Assembly (NCBI RefSeq): GCF_009674885.1
Contig: NZ_WKKA01000004.1
Span: 62,001 to 126,000 of the forward strand
From: Paracoccus sp. S-4012
GTDB lineage: Bacteria > Pseudomonadota > Alphaproteobacteria > Rhodobacterales > Rhodobacteraceae
Direction of reading: 5' to 3'
DNA length: 64,000 bases
Below are positions 1 to 8,023 of the stretch, piece by piece. The notes under the pieces were generated by a model. The model saw nothing but the letters and a program-made list of their open reading frames with translations. It ran no database searches and was not told the DNA's origin. The stretch's first letter is position 1; every line of letters starts with the position of its first letter. Both the position numbers and the translations under genes were made by a program.

Positions 1-217
1 CCGGACCCACGCCTCGGCCGGGCTGACCCTGCCGGTCCTCACCGTCGGCGGCTCCGACGACCAGTCCACCACGCCCGCGATCGTCCGCAAGCTCCACCAC
101 GCCATCCCCGGCGCCCGCTGGGCCGAGGTCGACGGCGCGGGCCACCTGCCCATGGTCGAGCGGCCCGAGGCCTGGGCCGAGGCAGTCATCCCCTTCCTGC
201 AGACGCATATGGGATGA
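1..217 (+). CDS. pcaD: 3-oxoadipate enol-lactonase, C-terminal part (truncated by window edge)
   Basis: The frame is open from base 2 to TGA at 215-217 and gives about 71 residues that end an alpha/beta hydrolase. The sequence GAGHLPMVERPE carries the expected catalytic histidine, and GGSDD is the usual strand end that holds the acid residue. In the beta-ketoadipate pathway PcaD hydrolyses 3-oxoadipate enol-lactone to 3-oxoadipate in the cytoplasm. The assignment to PcaD rather than another hydrolase rests mainly on position: its stop overlaps the pcaC start by 4 bases (ATGA), and pcaHG, a beta-keto acid cleavage enzyme and pcaB follow. The nucleophile elbow lies left of the window and cannot be checked. 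Confidence 0.85.
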   Translation, partial: RTHASAGLTLPVLTVGGSDDQSTTPAIVRKLHHAIPGARWAEVDGAGHLPMVERPEAWAEAVIPFLQTHMG

Positions 218-597
218 GCGAGCTCACCGACACCGGCACCGCCACCCGCCGCCGCATCCTCGGCGACGCCCATGTGGACCGCGCGCAGGCGGCTGCCACG
301 CCCTTCGACGAACCGTTCCAGGCCCTCATCACCGACGCCGCCTGGGGGCACCTCTGGTCGCGCGACACCATCACCCCGCGCGAGCGCTCGATGCTGACCA
401 TCGCATTGCTGGCGGCCCTGGGGAACGATGAGGAACTGGCCCTGCACCTGCGCGCCACCGCAAACACCGGCGCCTCGCCCGAGGACATCCGCGAGGCGCT
501 GCTGCATGTGGCGATCTACGCGGGCGTGCCGCGCGCCAACAGCGCCTTCCGCCTCGCCCGCGACATCCTCGGCCTTGCCGGGAAGGAGCCCCAATGA
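214..597 (+). CDS. pcaC: 4-carboxymuconolactone decarboxylase
   Basis: A 127-residue AhpD-like protein, the normal length for stand-alone PcaC. The conserved core [15 protein letters not shown] followed by [19 protein letters not shown] (about residues 75-115) is typical of carboxymuconolactone decarboxylases. It converts 4-carboxymuconolactone to 3-oxoadipate enol-lactone, the substrate of PcaD. The start overlaps the pcaD stop, and its own stop overlaps the pcaH start (594-597), so translation is probably coupled through the whole operon. It is a separate gene here, not the PcaL fusion (PcaD-PcaC) seen in some bacteria. Confidence 0.95.
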   Translation: MSELTDTGTATRRRILGDAHVDRAQAAATPFDEPFQALITDAAWGHLWSRDTITPRERSMLTIALLAALGNDEELALHLRATANTGASPEDIREALLHVAIYAGVPRANSAFRLARDILGLAGKEPQ

Positions 598-1316
598 CCC
601 CCGCCGAATACCATGCCTGCGACCGGCGCCGTCACCCGCCGGCGCTGACGCCGAACTACAAGACCTCCGTGTCCCGCAGCCCGCGCTTCGCCGCGCTGAG
701 CCTGCAGAACTCGCTCTCCGAGATCACCGGCCCGGTCTTCGGGCACAATGACATCGACCCGATCGACAACGACCTGATCCGCAACTACGCCAAGGAGGGC
801 GAGCCCATCGGCGAGCGGATCATCGTCCACGGCCGGGTGCTGGACGAGAACGCGCGGCCGGTGCCGCAGACGCTCGTGGAGATCTGGCAGGCCAATGCGG
901 GCGGGCGTTACCGGCACCGGAAGGACACCTATCTCGCGCCCATCGACCCGAACTTCGGCGGCTGCGGGCGGACGCTGACGGATGCGGACGGGCACTACTT
1001 CTTCCGCACCGTGAAGCCCGGCGCCTATCCGTGGCGCAACTGGGTCAACGACTGGCGCCCGGCGCATATCCACGTCTCGGTGTTCGGCCGCGCCTTCGCG
1101 CAGCGGCTCATCACGCAGATGTATTTCGAGGGCGATCCCCTGATCCCGCGCTGCCCAATCGTGCAGACGATCCCCGACCCGGCCGCCATCGACCAGCTGA
1201 TCGCGCCCTTGGACATGAACGCCGGCGTGCCGCTCGACTGCCTCGCCTACCGCTTCGACATCGTGCTGCGCGGCCGCCGCTCGACCATGTTCGAGAACCG
1301 GCTGGAGGGGAACTGA
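594..1316 (+). CDS. pcaH: protocatechuate 3,4-dioxygenase beta subunit
   Basis: 240 residues, the usual PcaH length. This subunit carries the catalytic Fe(III) site. The family's four ligands can be placed at Tyr106 (GGRYRH), Tyr145 (GAYPWRN), His158 and His160 (WRPAHIH), with the conserved Arg155 next to them. The C-terminal [12 protein letters not shown] is also typical. With PcaG it cleaves protocatechuate intradiol to 3-carboxy-cis,cis-muconate. The start codon overlaps the pcaC stop by 4 bases, and the stop overlaps the pcaG ATG at 1316. Confidence 0.97.
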   Translation: MTPAEYHACDRRRHPPALTPNYKTSVSRSPRFAALSLQNSLSEITGPVFGHNDIDPIDNDLIRNYAKEGEPIGERIIVHGRVLDENARPVPQTLVEIWQANAGGRYRHRKDTYLAPIDPNFGGCGRTLTDADGHYFFRTVKPGAYPWRNWVNDWRPAHIHVSVFGRAFAQRLITQMYFEGDPLIPRCPIVQTIPDPAAIDQLIAPLDMNAGVPLDCLAYRFDIVLRGRRSTMFENRLEGN

Positions 1317-2023
1317 TGCCGCAGCCCCTCCACTACCTGCGCGAGACCGCCTCGCAGACCGCCGGGCCCTACGTCCACATCGGCCTCGCGCCGGGCGCGG
1401 CGGGTTTCGACATCTACCGCGAGGAACTCGGCTGGGACATCGCCGGGCCGAACGCGGAAGGGCAGCGGATCATCGTCGAGGGCGTGGTGATCGACGGCAC
1501 CGGCGCGCCGGTGAAGGACGTGCTGCTCGAGGCCTGGCAGGCCGACGCCGAGGGCCGCTACGCGCACCCCGATGACCCGCGCCATGCCGAGGTGGCCGAG
1601 GACTTCCGCGGCTGGGGCCGGGTCATCACCGATTTCGAGACCGGCCTCTGGTCCTTCCAGACCGTCAAGCCCGGGCAGGTCCCCGCCCGCCGGCCGCTCG
1701 GTCCCGCCGTGAAGGTCCGCCCGCAAAGCGCCGGGGAACGCACCGACGCCCTCGGCCGCGGCCATCAGGGCCCGCGCCGCCAAGCGCCCCACATCAACCT
1801 CTGGATCGTCGCCCGCGGCATCAACCTCGGCCTCAACACGCGGATGTATTTCGCGGACGAGGCGGAGGCCAACGCCGCCGACGCGGTCCTGAACCTCGTC
1901 GAGCAGGTCCATCGCCGCGAGACCCTGATCGCCCGGCCAGCGGGCGAGCGCGACGGCCTGCCCGTCTGGCGCTTCGACATCCGCCTGCAAGGCGACGGCG
2001 AGACCGTCTTCTTCGACATCTGA
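1316..2023 (+). CDS. pcaG: protocatechuate 3,4-dioxygenase alpha subunit, with an insertion
   Basis: 235 residues beginning [20 protein letters not shown], a normal PcaG N-terminus. QAPHINLWIVARGINLGLNT and the C-terminal VFFDI are conserved landmarks. This subunit has no iron site and forms the active-site wall with PcaH. Most PcaG proteins I know are about 200-210 residues. The extra length falls between FQTVKPG (residue 120) and QAPHI (residue 157), where roughly 25-30 extra basic, Gly/Pro-rich residues replace a short loop. The frame is intact on both sides, so it reads as an insertion and not a frameshift. The ATG overlaps the pcaH stop (TGATG). Confidence 0.95.
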   Translation: MPQPLHYLRETASQTAGPYVHIGLAPGAAGFDIYREELGWDIAGPNAEGQRIIVEGVVIDGTGAPVKDVLLEAWQADAEGRYAHPDDPRHAEVAEDFRGWGRVITDFETGLWSFQTVKPGQVPARRPLGPAVKVRPQSAGERTDALGRGHQGPRRQAPHINLWIVARGINLGLNTRMYFADEAEANAADAVLNLVEQVHRRETLIARPAGERDGLPVWRFDIRLQGDGETVFFDI

Positions 2024-2030
2024 GGCCCGC

Positions 2031-2873
2031 ATGACCGACCCTGCCAAGAACCCCTGCATCATCTGCGTGGCCATCACCGGCTCGTTGCCGACCAAGGACA
2101 ACAACTCGGCCATCCCGATCACCATTTCCGAGCAGGTCGAGTCGACGCAGGAAGCCTTCGAGGCCGGCGCCACCATCGCCCATTGCCACGTCCGCGACGA
2201 CGCCGGAAAGCCCAGCTCCGACCCCGAGCGCTTCGCCCGCCTGCGCGAGGGCATTGCTGCGCATTGCCCCGGCATGATCGTCCAGTTCTCGACCGGCGGC
2301 CGCTCCGGCGCGGGCCGCGAGCGCGGGGGGATGCTGGGGTTGCGGCCCGACATGGCCTCGCTCTCGGTCGGGTCGAACAATTTCCCGACCCGCGTCTACG
2401 AGAACCCGCCAAACCTCGTGGACTGGCTCGCCGCCGAGATGCTGGCGCATGATATCAAGCCCGAGATCGAGGCCTTCGACCTCAGCCATATCGTCCAGGC
2501 CACGCGGATGGCCGCGGGCGGGCAGCTGAAATCGCCGCTCTATGTCCAGTTCGTCATGGGCGTGAAGAACGCGATGCCCGCCGACGAGCCGATCTTCGAC
2601 TTCTACATCGAAACGCTGAAGCGCCTCGCCCCCGACGCGCAGTGGTGCGGGGCCGGTATCGGGCCCGAGCAGCTGCGCGTCAACGAGTGGTGCATCGCCA
2701 AGGGCGGCCACACCCGGACGGGGATGGAGGACAACGTGCGCCTCGATCGCGACACGCTGGCACCGTCCAACGCCGCGCTCGTCAAGCGGGCGGCGGAGCA
2801 TTGCGCGAAATACGGCCGCCCCGTGGCGACCTCGGCGCGGGCCCGCGCGATCCTCGGCCTGCGCCCCGCCTGA
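2031..2873 (+). CDS. beta-keto acid cleavage enzyme (BKACE, DUF849), probable 3-oxoadipate cleavage
   Basis: 280 residues of the BKACE family. Known members use Zn2+ to transfer the acyl part of a beta-keto acid to acetyl-CoA and release acetoacetate. The zinc-binding HxH is at His51/His53 (IAHCHVRD), followed by QFSTGG and the C-terminal GGHTRTGMEDN typical of the family. Inside a pca operon and between pcaG and pcaB, the likely substrate is 3-oxoadipate, giving succinyl-CoA and acetoacetate. This would replace the PcaIJ transferase and PcaF thiolase, neither of which is present here. The substrate is inferred from context only. The stop overlaps the pcaB start at 2873. Confidence 0.9.
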   Translation: MTDPAKNPCIICVAITGSLPTKDNNSAIPITISEQVESTQEAFEAGATIAHCHVRDDAGKPSSDPERFARLREGIAAHCPGMIVQFSTGGRSGAGRERGGMLGLRPDMASLSVGSNNFPTRVYENPPNLVDWLAAEMLAHDIKPEIEAFDLSHIVQATRMAAGGQLKSPLYVQFVMGVKNAMPADEPIFDFYIETLKRLAPDAQWCGAGIGPEQLRVNEWCIAKGGHTRTGMEDNVRLDRDTLAPSNAALVKRAAEHCAKYGRPVATSARARAILGLRPA

Positions 2874-4231
2874 TGCCGGCCGCGCCCGCCGACAGCGCGG
2901 TCTACCGCCGCCTCTTTGGCGACGAGGAGGTGGCCGCGCTCTTCACCGACAGCGCCGAGATCCGGGCGATGCTGCTGGTCGAGGGCGTGCTCGCGCGGGT
3001 GCAGGGGCGCTTGGGGCTGATCCCGCAGGACGCGGCGGCGCTGATCGACCGTGCCAGCCGCGAGGTGCAGATCGACCCGGCCGGACTGGCGGCGCAGGTG
3101 GCGCGGGACGGGGTGCCGGTTCCGGCGCTGCGGGCGGCGTTCCGGGCCGCGGTGCCGGGGGACGCGATGGGCTGGGCGCATTGGGGCGCGACCTCGCAGG
3201 ACATCGCGGACACCGGCCTCGCGCTGCGGCTGCGGCGGGTGCTGGCGATCTGGGAGGGGCGGCTGGCGGCCTTGACCGCGGCGCTGGGCCGGCTGGCGGA
3301 GGAACAGGCCGAACTGCCAATGGCGGCGCGGACTTACGGGCAGGTGGCGACACGGACCAGCTTCGGGGCCGTCGCGGCAGGCTGGGGCTGGCCGCTGCTC
3401 GAAGCCCGCGACGGACTGGAGGCCCTGCGCCCGCGCCTGCTGCGCGTCTCGCTCGGTGGCGCTGCGGGCACGCTTTCCGCGATGGGGCCGCGTGGACCGG
3501 AGGTGCGTGCGGGCGTCGCGGCGGAACTGGGTCTCGCCGATCCGGGGCATGGCTGGCACCCCGACCGCAGCGGCATCGCAGCGCTTGCGGGCTGGGCCGC
3601 GGGCCTCGCCGGAACGCTCGGGCGGATGGGCGAGGACATGATCCTGATGACCCAGTCGGGCATCGGCGAGCTTCGCCTGCCGCAGGCCGGCGGCTCCTCC
3701 ACCATGCCGCAGAAGCAGAACCCGGTCGGCCCCTCGGCCCTCGTGGCGCTCTCGCGGCAGATCATCGGCCTTGCCGCCACGCTGCAGGGCGCGGGCCTCC
3801 ACCGCCAGCAGCGCGACGGTGCGGCCTGGTTCCAGGAATGGCTGACGCTGCCGCAGCTCTGCCTCTCGACCGGCCGGGCGCTGTCGCTCGCCGCCGAGCT
3901 GACCGAAGGCGCGCAGCCCGTCGCCGAAGCGATGGCGGCGGCCCTCGCGGACGGGTTCGCCGATGCCGAGGCGCTGTCCTTCGCGCTGGCTGAAACGATG
4001 CCGCGAGACGCGGCGCAGGCCGCCGTGCGCCGCCTCGCCGTGGAGGCCGCAGCCACCGGCACGCCCCTCACCACCCTCGCCGATCGCGACCACCCGATAC
4101 CCGGCGGCTGGGCCGCGCGGCTGGGAGGGGCGCAGGCCCTCGGCACCGCGCCCGAGGAGGCCCGCGCCTTCGCCGCAGCAGCGGCGGCGAACGGCCTCAG
4201 CCTTCGATCAGGATCGCCCGGAAGTCGTTGA
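2873..4231 (+). CDS. pcaB: 3-carboxy-cis,cis-muconate cycloisomerase
   Basis: 452 residues of the fumarase/argininosuccinate-lyase superfamily. The superfamily signature GGSSTMPQKQNP is at about residues 273-284 and WGATSQDIADT near residue 105 forms another active-site segment. It converts 3-carboxymuconate to 4-carboxymuconolactone, linking PcaHG to PcaC. The ATG is in the TGATG overlap with the upstream BKACE gene. Its last 35 bases overlap the 3' end of the convergent glycerate kinase gene, so no separate terminator lies between them. Confidence 0.95.
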   Translation: MPAAPADSAVYRRLFGDEEVAALFTDSAEIRAMLLVEGVLARVQGRLGLIPQDAAALIDRASREVQIDPAGLAAQVARDGVPVPALRAAFRAAVPGDAMGWAHWGATSQDIADTGLALRLRRVLAIWEGRLAALTAALGRLAEEQAELPMAARTYGQVATRTSFGAVAAGWGWPLLEARDGLEALRPRLLRVSLGGAAGTLSAMGPRGPEVRAGVAAELGLADPGHGWHPDRSGIAALAGWAAGLAGTLGRMGEDMILMTQSGIGELRLPQAGGSSTMPQKQNPVGPSALVALSRQIIGLAATLQGAGLHRQQRDGAAWFQEWLTLPQLCLSTGRALSLAAELTEGAQPVAEAMAAALADGFADAEALSFALAETMPRDAAQAAVRRLAVEAAATGTPLTTLADRDHPIPGGWAARLGGAQALGTAPEEARAFAAAAAANGLSLRSGSPGSR

Positions 4232-5441
4232 CATTTGTCAGCGTCGGCCCGGTCACGACCTGCCCGCCCACCGCCGCGAAGAACCCATGCGCGTCATTGC
4301 GCGCGAGCGCGGCTTGCGGTTCCAGCCCCGCAGCCCGCGCCGCCGCCAGCGTCCCCGGCCCGATCAGCGCGCCCGCGACCTCGGCCGCGCCATCCACGCC
4401 GTCCGTGTCGCAGGCGATCGCATGGACCCCCGGCGCGCCGCCAAGCGCAATCGCGAGCGCGAGCGCATATTCCGCGTTCGGCCCGCCGCAGCCGTCGCCG
4501 CGCCGCGTCACCGTCAGCTCGCCCCCCGAGAGGATCACCCGCGGCCCCTTAGCGGCGAGCGCCAGCCGGGCATGCTGCCGCGCCACCTCCCGCGCCTCGC
4601 CCTCGAGCCCGTCTCCCAGAAGATCGACCGCATAACCCGCAGCGCGCGCCAGCTCCGCCGCGGCGGCCAGGGACTGCGCGGGGGCGGCGATCACCCGGTT
4701 CTCGACCCGCCCGAGCCGCGGATCGCCCGGCGCGATCACGCCGGTCGGCCCGGCCAGCACCCGCGCCACCGCCTCCGGCACGGCGATGTCGCGCCGCGCG
4801 AGGATCGCCGCTGCCTGCTCCGCGGTCCCCGCCTCGCCCACGGTCGGCCCCGAGCCGATCACCGCCGGATCGTCCCCCGGCACGTCCGAGATCATCAGCG
4901 CCAGCATCCGCGCTGGCCAGGCGGCGGCCGCAAGCTGGCCGCCCTTCACCTGGCTCAGGTGCTTGCGGATCAGGTTCATTTCGCCGATTGGCGCGCCCGA
5001 CGCGAGAAGCGCCTCGTTCACCGCCTGCTCGTCCGCCAGCGTCAGCCCCTCGGCCGGTGCCGTCAGCAGCGCCGAGGCCCCGCCGGAGATCAGCGCGAGA
5101 ACGAAATCTCCCTCCCCGAGACCATCTAGCAAGGCGAGCATCCGCCGAGTCGCGGCCTCGCCGGCGGCATCAGGCACCGGATGCGCCGCCTCGACAATCT
5201 CAATTCCTTGCGTCGGGCGGCCATGGCCGTAGCGTGTGATCACAAGCCCGTCGCTTGGCCCCCAGACACTCTCCAAAGCCTCGGCCATGCGCGCCGATGC
5301 CTTGCCCGCGCCGACCGCCAGCACGCGGCCCGCCGGTCTGGGCGGCAGCAGCGCGGGAAGGCGCCGCATCGGGTCGGCCGCCGCCACCGCCGCGTCGAAG
5401 AGCGCGCGCAGCAGCCGCGGCGGGTCTTTTTCCGTTTCCAT
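4197..5441 (-). CDS. glycerate 2-kinase-type kinase (DUF4147/MOFRL family)
   Basis: 414 residues with the two-domain MOFRL-type glycerate kinase layout. The N-terminal part has VLAVGAGKASARMAEA and ALISGGASALL; the C-terminal MOFRL part has VILSGGELTVT, GPNAEYALALAIAL and IACDTDGVDG. Family members phosphorylate glycerate (GckA/TtuD type, usually forming 2-phosphoglycerate). I chose the ATG at 5441 because a strong GGAGG lies about 10 bases upstream; an upstream in-frame ATG at 5483 would add 14 residues with no similarity to the family. The 3' end overlaps pcaB. The neighbouring divergent gene is a sugar-acid kinase-like protein. Confidence 0.88.
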   Translation of the reverse strand: METEKDPPRLLRALFDAAVAAADPMRRLPALLPPRPAGRVLAVGAGKASARMAEALESVWGPSDGLVITRYGHGRPTQGIEIVEAAHPVPDAAGEAATRRMLALLDGLGEGDFVLALISGGASALLTAPAEGLTLADEQAVNEALLASGAPIGEMNLIRKHLSQVKGGQLAAAAWPARMLALMISDVPGDDPAVIGSGPTVGEAGTAEQAAAILARRDIAVPEAVARVLAGPTGVIAPGDPRLGRVENRVIAAPAQSLAAAAELARAAGYAVDLLGDGLEGEAREVARQHARLALAAKGPRVILSGGELTVTRRGDGCGGPNAEYALALAIALGGAPGVHAIACDTDGVDGAAEVAGALIGPGTLAAARAAGLEPQAALARNDAHGFFAAVGGQVVTGPTLTNVNDFRAILIEG

Positions 5442-5544
5442 CGGTCCATCCCCCTCCTGCCGAGGGGTGGCGCGCGCGTGCACTTGCCGTCAAGTCCCGG
5501 TTATCGGGCTTGATCTTCGGCGGCCTGGCGGTCAGCAGGGTTGC

Positions 5545-6390
5545 ATGACAGCCGACTGGATCGCCATCGACCGGACCGAGGGCCGGCTGCACGCCTGGGC
5601 GCTCGGCGAGGCCGGGATTCTGGCCGAGACCGCCGGGCGCCCGGCGGATGCACCGCTGAATCTGATCGCAGCCTGGCTGCCGGAGGGGCGCGTGACCCCG
5701 GTCATCGTCGGCGGCTCACCGGAGGCGCCGCTCCGCGCCGTCCCCTGCCCGCCGCTCGGCCCCCTCGTGCCTGCGCCGCCCGCCGACCCGCGCGTCGAGA
5801 TTTCCCTGGTCCCCGGCCTCTCGCAACGCCGCCCCTCGCCGGACCTGACGCGCAGCGGCGCGATCCGCATCGCAGGGGTGCTCGCATTGCGGCCCGGCTT
5901 CGACGGCACCATCTGCCTGGCGGGCGCTCATTCCGTGTGGGCCGAGGTCTCGGCGGGCGAGGTCGTCAGTTTCCGCGGCTTTCTCACCGGGGAGCTCGAC
6001 GCGCTGCTCGCGACCCGCTCCACCCTGCGCGACGCCCTGCGCAGCGAAGGGTTTGACGATGCCGCCTTCGACGCCGCGGTAGCCGACGCCATCGCCCGGC
6101 CCGAGGCGCTCGCCGCGCGGCTGCATGGGCTGCGGGCCGAGGCGCTGCTGGATGACCTGCCCCCCGACGCCGCCCGCGCCCGCCTCTCGGGGCTGCTGAT
6201 CGGCGCCGAACTCGCCGCCGCACGGCCGTGGTGGCTGGGGCGCGAGGTCGTCATCCTGGGTGACGAGCCGCGCACCCGCCTCTACATCCGCGCCCTCGCG
6301 ACGCTGGGCGTTGAGCCCGACTGCCTTGCGGAAAGCGACGCCACGCTGGCCGGCTTCATCGCCGCCCGCGCCCTGCTGCGGGGCGAATGA
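5545..6390 (+). CDS. dgoK: 2-dehydro-3-deoxygalactonokinase-like protein with atypical N-terminal motif
   Basis: 281 residues similar along their length to DgoK, which phosphorylates 2-keto-3-deoxygalactonate. Recognisable parts are IRIAGVLAL, HSVWAEVSAGEVVSFRGFLT (the family has HSKW and FMTGEL) and the C-terminal GLLIGAELAAARPWW. The N-terminal phosphate-binding motif, normally DWGTSNLRAW or close to it, reads IDRTEGRLHAWAL here, so the DxGT core is lost. The protein may be inactive or may use a different substrate. No KDPGal aldolase (dgoA) is adjacent, which is unusual for dgoK. It is divergent from the glycerate kinase. Confidence 0.75.
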   Translation: MTADWIAIDRTEGRLHAWALGEAGILAETAGRPADAPLNLIAAWLPEGRVTPVIVGGSPEAPLRAVPCPPLGPLVPAPPADPRVEISLVPGLSQRRPSPDLTRSGAIRIAGVLALRPGFDGTICLAGAHSVWAEVSAGEVVSFRGFLTGELDALLATRSTLRDALRSEGFDDAAFDAAVADAIARPEALAARLHGLRAEALLDDLPPDAARARLSGLLIGAELAAARPWWLGREVVILGDEPRTRLYIRALATLGVEPDCLAESDATLAGFIAARALLRGE

Positions 6391-6483
6391 TGCGCAGCCG
6401 CGCTCCCCGGCGGAACCGCCGCGCCGCGGCCTTCGTTCGGCCGCAAGCCCCTGACCCTGCTGACGAATGATAAGGATGCCCCG

Positions 6484-6936
6484 ATGCTGAAGCCGCTCGC
6501 CTTGTCCGCCGCCGCCCTGGCCCTGCTCGCCGCCTGCGAGCCCGTGCCTTCCGCGACCACGCCGCTGCCCGTCTCCGCACCCGCGATCAATTCCAGCCAC
6601 CCAGTCGCGCTCGTCGGCACCTCCTGGCACTTCGCCACGATCGGCGGGACGAAGGTCGAGGACCCACTCGTGACCCGGATCACCTTCGGCGACGGCGCCG
6701 TCAGCGGCACTTTCGGGTGCAACGAATGGACCGCGCCCTACCAGATCGAGGGCGGCCTGCTGCGGATCGGCATGCCGGGCGGGACGCAATACGACTGCCC
6801 CGGCAAGACCGACTTCCAGGAGCGCGAGGGCGTGCGCCGCATCCAGATGCCGATGCAGGTGGTCCAGCAGGGCGGCCGCACGGTGGTCCTGAGCGGACGC
6901 GAGGGGCAGAACTTCGTGCTGGAGCTGCGTCAGTAA
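6484..6936 (+). CDS. META domain lipoprotein
   Basis: 150 residues with a lipoprotein signal peptide whose lipobox LLAAC places the modified cysteine at residue 18. A META/HslJ-like domain follows from about residue 40: the opening LVGTSWHFATIGG and the central GTFGCNEWTAPY are the usual landmarks. META domains occur in envelope proteins of uncertain function; HslJ is linked to heat and novobiocin tolerance in Escherichia coli. AAGGA sits about 8 bases upstream of the ATG. The gene ends just before a pair of palindromes and converges on the DUF1523 gene. Confidence 0.85.
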   Translation: MLKPLALSAAALALLAACEPVPSATTPLPVSAPAINSSHPVALVGTSWHFATIGGTKVEDPLVTRITFGDGAVSGTFGCNEWTAPYQIEGGLLRIGMPGGTQYDCPGKTDFQEREGVRRIQMPMQVVQQGGRTVVLSGREGQNFVLELRQ

Positions 6937-6980
6937 CGCCCGGCGGGGGTGGCCTGCGGCAGGGCGCTGCAGGCAGCCCC

Positions 6981-7024
6981 GATTGTTCATACGAACAATC
7001 GTTGCGAATTTTCGTACGAAAATT
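6981..7024. terminator. two adjacent palindromes between convergent genes
   Basis: 6981-7000 has arms GATTGTTC/GAACAATC around a 4-base centre. 7007-7024 is the perfect 18-base palindrome AATTTTCGTACGAAAATT. Both are AT-rich islands in a GC-rich region and sit between the stops of the META lipoprotein (+) and DUF1523 (-), so a bidirectional terminator is the simplest reading. They share the core TTCRNACGAA with the palindrome at 54372-54395, which also separates convergent genes. A DNA-binding operator is an alternative. Confidence 0.6.
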
Positions 7025-7028
7025 TGGC

Positions 7029-7673
7029 CTAGCGGCGCCGCCTGTCGAGCCAGCCCCGCAGTCCCCGCCGCCGCTCCGCCATCCGCTCGCGCGCGGCATC
7101 GGCCCGCGCATCCACCCGGTCCCAGGCCGGCCCGAGCGTCCGCTGCCGGAACTGCGCCCACATCCGCCAGAACAGCAGCAGCAGCAGCCCGAGCAGCGCC
7201 AGGATCAGCAGCGCGGCCCAGTTCAGCGGGTCGGAGTCGGGCCCGGCGACCGGGGTGATCGCCACGGCATTGGGATAGATCGTCATCCAGGCCACCCGCC
7301 AGCCATAGCTGGTCACGCTGACCCAGCGGGGGTCCCCGGCCGTGGATTGCAGGTCGGTCGCCACCGCCTGCAGGTTCGAGCTGTCGTATTTGAAATAGGG
7401 CGGCCAGATCCAGCCGGTGTCCTCGTTGCGATAGACCCGCGGCCGGCCGTTCGGCTTCACCGTGTCGATGAAGCGGATGTCGCGCTGGCCGGCGGCGTTC
7501 TCGACCGCGCCGGTGCCGGTGTCGGCATAGAACATCCGGTTCGCCCCGAGATCGGTCAGCCGGTTGTAGGTGTTGGTGATCCTCACCGTCTCGCGCGAGG
7601 GCAGCGTGTAGTCGAGAAACAGGAAGACAAGGAGCACGAAGAGCCCCTTCAGCACCAAGCCCGCATAGCGCAT
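7029..7673 (-). CDS. DUF1523 family membrane protein
   Basis: 214 residues. A first membrane segment is at about residues 5-21 (LVLKGLFVLLVFLFLDY), followed by an approximately 120-residue extracytoplasmic domain with DTGWIWPPYFKYDSSNLQA and SYGWRVAWMTIYPNAV. A second segment of Leu-rich sequence is near residues 150-170 and is followed by a basic, coiled cytoplasmic tail ending RRRR. This is the arrangement of DUF1523, common in Rhodobacterales and of unknown function. The upstream neighbour on the same strand (7688-8008) is another small membrane protein 14 bases away, so the two probably share a transcript. Confidence 0.88.
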   Translation of the reverse strand: MRYAGLVLKGLFVLLVFLFLDYTLPSRETVRITNTYNRLTDLGANRMFYADTGTGAVENAAGQRDIRFIDTVKPNGRPRVYRNEDTGWIWPPYFKYDSSNLQAVATDLQSTAGDPRWVSVTSYGWRVAWMTIYPNAVAITPVAGPDSDPLNWAALLILALLGLLLLLFWRMWAQFRQRTLGPAWDRVDARADAARERMAERRRGLRGWLDRRRR

Positions 7674-7687
7674 CGCAGCCTCCGCTC

Positions 7688-8008
7688 TCAGTTGTGGTTC
7701 ACGAGATAGACGATCAGCATCACCGCCACAAAGGGCAGCACCAGCACGAGCGCGACGAGCCGCGCCCTGAGGGTCCGATGGAACCCCTGCATCCGCCGCC
7801 CAACGAAGGCTGCTCGCGCTGCTCGAGCCCCGCCGGGATTGTCGCGCTCCCAGACGCCTTCCAGCCGCTCCCGCTCCAGCGAGCGGAGATAGATCGTAAG
7901 CGACAGGTAGGAGACCCCCTGAATGACGAGCAGGATCGCGGCGAGGCGCAGCATGGCCATCAGCCGCGGCGCCCGCATCGGCCCGGCTTCCTCCGCCGGA
8001 GCGGCCAT
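7688..8008 (-). CDS. small two-pass membrane protein, unknown function
   Basis: 106 residues with two hydrophobic segments, at about 19-40 (LRLAAILLVIQGVSYLSLTI) and 85-103 (LVALVLVLPFVAVMLIVYLV). Between them lies a basic, Arg-rich stretch of about 40 residues. No motif gives a function. It is 14 bases upstream of the DUF1523 gene and divergent from the M20 hydrolase gene whose start is 15 bases away, so promoters for both directions must overlap the coding ends. Confidence 0.7.
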   Translation of the reverse strand: MAAPAEEAGPMRAPRLMAMLRLAAILLVIQGVSYLSLTIYLRSLERERLEGVWERDNPGGARAARAAFVGRRMQGFHRTLRARLVALVLVLPFVAVMLIVYLVNHN

Positions 8009-8023
8009 GCTTTAGTCGCGCCC

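Noticed and set aside
1031..2023. Frameshift in pcaG as the cause of its extra length
   Set aside because: The frame on both sides of the insertion is the same and both flanks match PcaG, so an insertion is simpler; two compensating errors would be needed.
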